Source: an uncultured Oscillibacter sp.
GTDB taxonomy: Bacteria; Bacillota; Clostridia; Oscillospirales; Oscillospiraceae
Direction of reading: 5' to 3'
Length of the DNA stretch: 49,520 nucleotides
Assembly: GCA_947644365.1 (NCBI GenBank)
Contig: CANRYZ010000006.1
Coordinates: 1 to 49,520 of the forward strand
Below, piece after piece: positions 48,296-49,520 of this stretch. Each line of letters begins with the position of its first letter. Positions within the stretch are counted from its first letter, which is position 1. A model generated the notes under the pieces. It was not told the origin of the DNA and did not search any database. It saw only the letters and a list, made by a program, of their open reading frames with translations. The translations under genes and the position numbers were made by a program.

Positions 48296-49055
48296 GGGAC
48301 TCACCGCCTTGCGAGAGCACCGTCAGCGTGTCGGAGATGCGGCGGAACTGGGCCTCCTGGGTCTCCCCGCCCCGGTAGAGCTGGTGGTAAACCTGTCCGT
48401 CCCGCAGGAAGAGGACCCTTCCGGCGTGGCTGGCGGCCTTGACGGAGTGTGTGACCATCAAAATGGTCTGGCCCTCCCGGTTGATCTCCCCGAAGAGCTC
48501 CAGCAGACTGTCGGAGGACCGGGAGTCCAACGCCCCGGTGGGCTCGTCCGCCAGGACGATCTGGGGGGCGGTGATGAGGGCCCGGGCGGCGGCGCAGCGC
48601 TGCTTCTGCCCGCCGGAGACCTCGTAGGGGAATTTCTCCAGGATGTCGGAGACGCCCAGCTGCCGAGCCAAAGGGCGGAGCTTGGCGTCCATGAACTCGA
48701 AGTCCTTTCCCGCCAGCACCAGGGGCAGGAAGATGTTGTCCCGCAGGGAGAAGGTGTCCAGCAGATTGAAGTCCTGGAACACAAAGCCCAGGTGGGAGCG
48801 GCGGAAGGCCGCCAGGTCCTGCTCCCGAATATCGGAGAGGGCCCAGCCATTGAGGTACACCTCCCCGGCGGTGGGGCGGTCCAGGGCCGCCAGGATGTTC
48901 AGAAGGGTGGTCTTGCCGGAGCCGGACTCGCCCATGATGGCCACGTACTCCCCGGGCTCCACGGAGAAGCTGACGCTGCGAAGGGCCTCCACCTGGTTCC
49001 CGCCGAAGCGGGTGGTGTAGATTTTTTGTAAGTGCTGTACTTCCAGTAGTGGCAT
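48288..49055 (-). CDS. ABC transporter ATP-binding protein, BceA type
   Basis: A 255-residue ATPase. Walker A is GESGSGKTT, the Q-loop FQDFN, the signature VSGGQKQR, Walker B IVLADEPTG and the H-loop THS. FNLLDTFSLRDNIFLPLVL is typical of the BceA group. The end overlaps the permease start by eight bases. GGAGG precedes the ATG. A TATACT -10 with an upstream BceR-like operator lies before the gene, fitting control by a BceR-type response regulator located elsewhere. Confidence 0.94.
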   Translation of the reverse strand: MPLLEVQHLQKIYTTRFGGNQVEALRSVSFSVEPGEYVAIMGESGSGKTTLLNILAALDRPTAGEVYLNGWALSDIREQDLAAFRRSHLGFVFQDFNLLDTFSLRDNIFLPLVLAGKDFEFMDAKLRPLARQLGVSDILEKFPYEVSGGQKQRCAAARALITAPQIVLADEPTGALDSRSSDSLLELFGEINREGQTILMVTHSVKAASHAGRVLFLRDGQVYHQLYRGGETQEAQFRRISDTLTVLSQGGESHA

Positions 49056-49085
49056 GGAAAGAACCTCCTTGGGTTTGATGAACCC

Positions 49086-49160
49086 AGTATACCAGACACG
49101 CCGGGCTGGGAGCCATTGATTTGGCTTACAGTCCGGCGTGGTTTCTTACATTTTTGTAAG
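49086..49160 (-). promoter_or_regulatory. BceA-type operon promoter and BceR-like operator
   Basis: On the minus strand a -10 TATACT (49086-49091) has no good -35. The inverted repeat CTTACA-TTTT-TGTAAG (49145-49160) matches the TNACA-N4-TGTAA site of BceR-type response regulators, centred about 73 bp before the expected start. An extra CTTACA half-site is at 49125-49130. Confidence 0.65.
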
Positions 49161-49167
49161 ATTAAGG

Positions 49168-49403
49168 AGCGGGCTTGTACGCGCCCTTGCGGGCGGGGCG
49201 GGATTCAGCCATGTCGATGGCTGGGCAGATGCACCCCCCATTTTCTCTTTTCGCCGCGCCGAAAAGAGAAAACGGGCCGTGCACGGTCCAAAAGAGAAAA
49301 GGGCGCTTTTGGTGGTCGCGGAAGTCTCACGCTTCGATTGAAGGGCGCTCAGGAAATTTGATGCGTGGACGCATGGACTTCCTTCTCTTCCCGCGCTTCG
49401 CGC
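49168..49403 (+). repeat. Dispersed repeat, copy B
   Basis: Matches the reverse complement of 4707-4941 end to end. The main hairpin is TTTTCTCTTTTCG with its complement (49241-49272). Short open frames run through it, but they are not supported as genes since both copies keep hairpins rather than one protein frame. Confidence 0.85.
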
Positions 49404-49500
49404 CTAGTCCCCACCGTACGGGGAAGAGAGCCGGTCTACCGGCGGTAGGCGGGTGGGCCTACCCGAACGTGCCAGACTAGGCGCGAAGCGCGGGAAGAGA
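49384..49500. repeat. 26-bp perfect inverted repeat at the window end
   Basis: Arms 49384-49409 and 49475-49500 pair perfectly with a 65-bp spacer. The right arm continues (49482-49520) with sequence like the start of copy A, so a further inverted copy of the dispersed repeat may begin here and run out of the window. Confidence 0.75.
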
Positions 49501-49520
49501 CGCTAGGGACGATGCGTCAA

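Noticed and set aside
1..49520. tRNA, rRNA, transposase, integrase or phage genes
   Set aside because: Read on both strands, none was recognised. The low-GC islet lacks any recombinase.

Overview
The window looks like a chromosomal stretch from a GC-rich, spore-forming, anaerobic Firmicute, most like the Oscillospiraceae (Flavonifractor/Lawsonibacter type). This is inferred from the high GC (judged by eye), AGGAGG-type ribosome sites, TTGACA/TATAAT promoters, an S-box riboswitch on metK, a SpoVAE protein, ThyX, a split transketolase and a 4-hydroxybutyrate dehydrogenase. No rRNA, tRNA, CRISPR array, prophage or transposase was seen.

Layout. 1-6.3 kb: the end of an iPGM-like frame, a two-subunit transketolase with a structured leader, a 109-bp tandem repeat, 4-hydroxybutyrate dehydrogenase, a Cys-rich hypothetical protein, a dispersed repeat and a PLP aminotransferase. 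6.3-9.3 kb: a leftward ferrous-iron operon (feoA, feoA, feoB and a 46-residue Cys-rich FeoB partner). 9.6-21.5 kb: a TlpA/ferredoxin fusion relic, a rhomboid-like protein, riboswitch-controlled metK, a divergent TetR / XRE-desulfoferrodoxin pair, dapF, a dicarboxylate symporter, DegV, an SDR, spoVAE, a deacetylase lipoprotein and cytidine deaminase. 21.6-25 kb (leftward): a secreted Cys/His tandem-repeat protein, a metallophosphoesterase, and a ParB-like/BMP fusion. 25-35 kb: two ECF sigma/anti-sigma cassettes around thyX, an XRE membrane protein and an ABC exporter with a two-module FtsX permease. 35-42.8 kb: tfoX-like/mtaB/yfbR, a low-GC islet (TraX, GNAT), cysteine desulfurase, MATE and RlmA. 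42.8-49.1 kb (leftward): two glycolipid glucosyltransferases with a TVP38 protein, then a BceAB-type ABC system.

How parts work together. Feo imports Fe(II), probably under a metalloregulator, while the XRE-desulfoferrodoxin fusion and cysteine desulfurase also belong to Fe/S and oxygen handling. The right half is rich in envelope functions. A 43-bp element upstream of the first ABC exporter recurs exactly, inverted, upstream of the glycolipid glucosyltransferase operon, and the second ABC pair has a BceR-like operator. Together these suggest an envelope-stress network whose regulators lie outside the window.

Most notable: the 36-residue Cys/His repeat protein; dispersed repeats whose hairpin stems differ by compensatory changes; the shared 43-bp element; the ParB-like/BMP fusion; the XRE-desulfoferrodoxin fusion; and the decayed TlpA-ferredoxin fusion.
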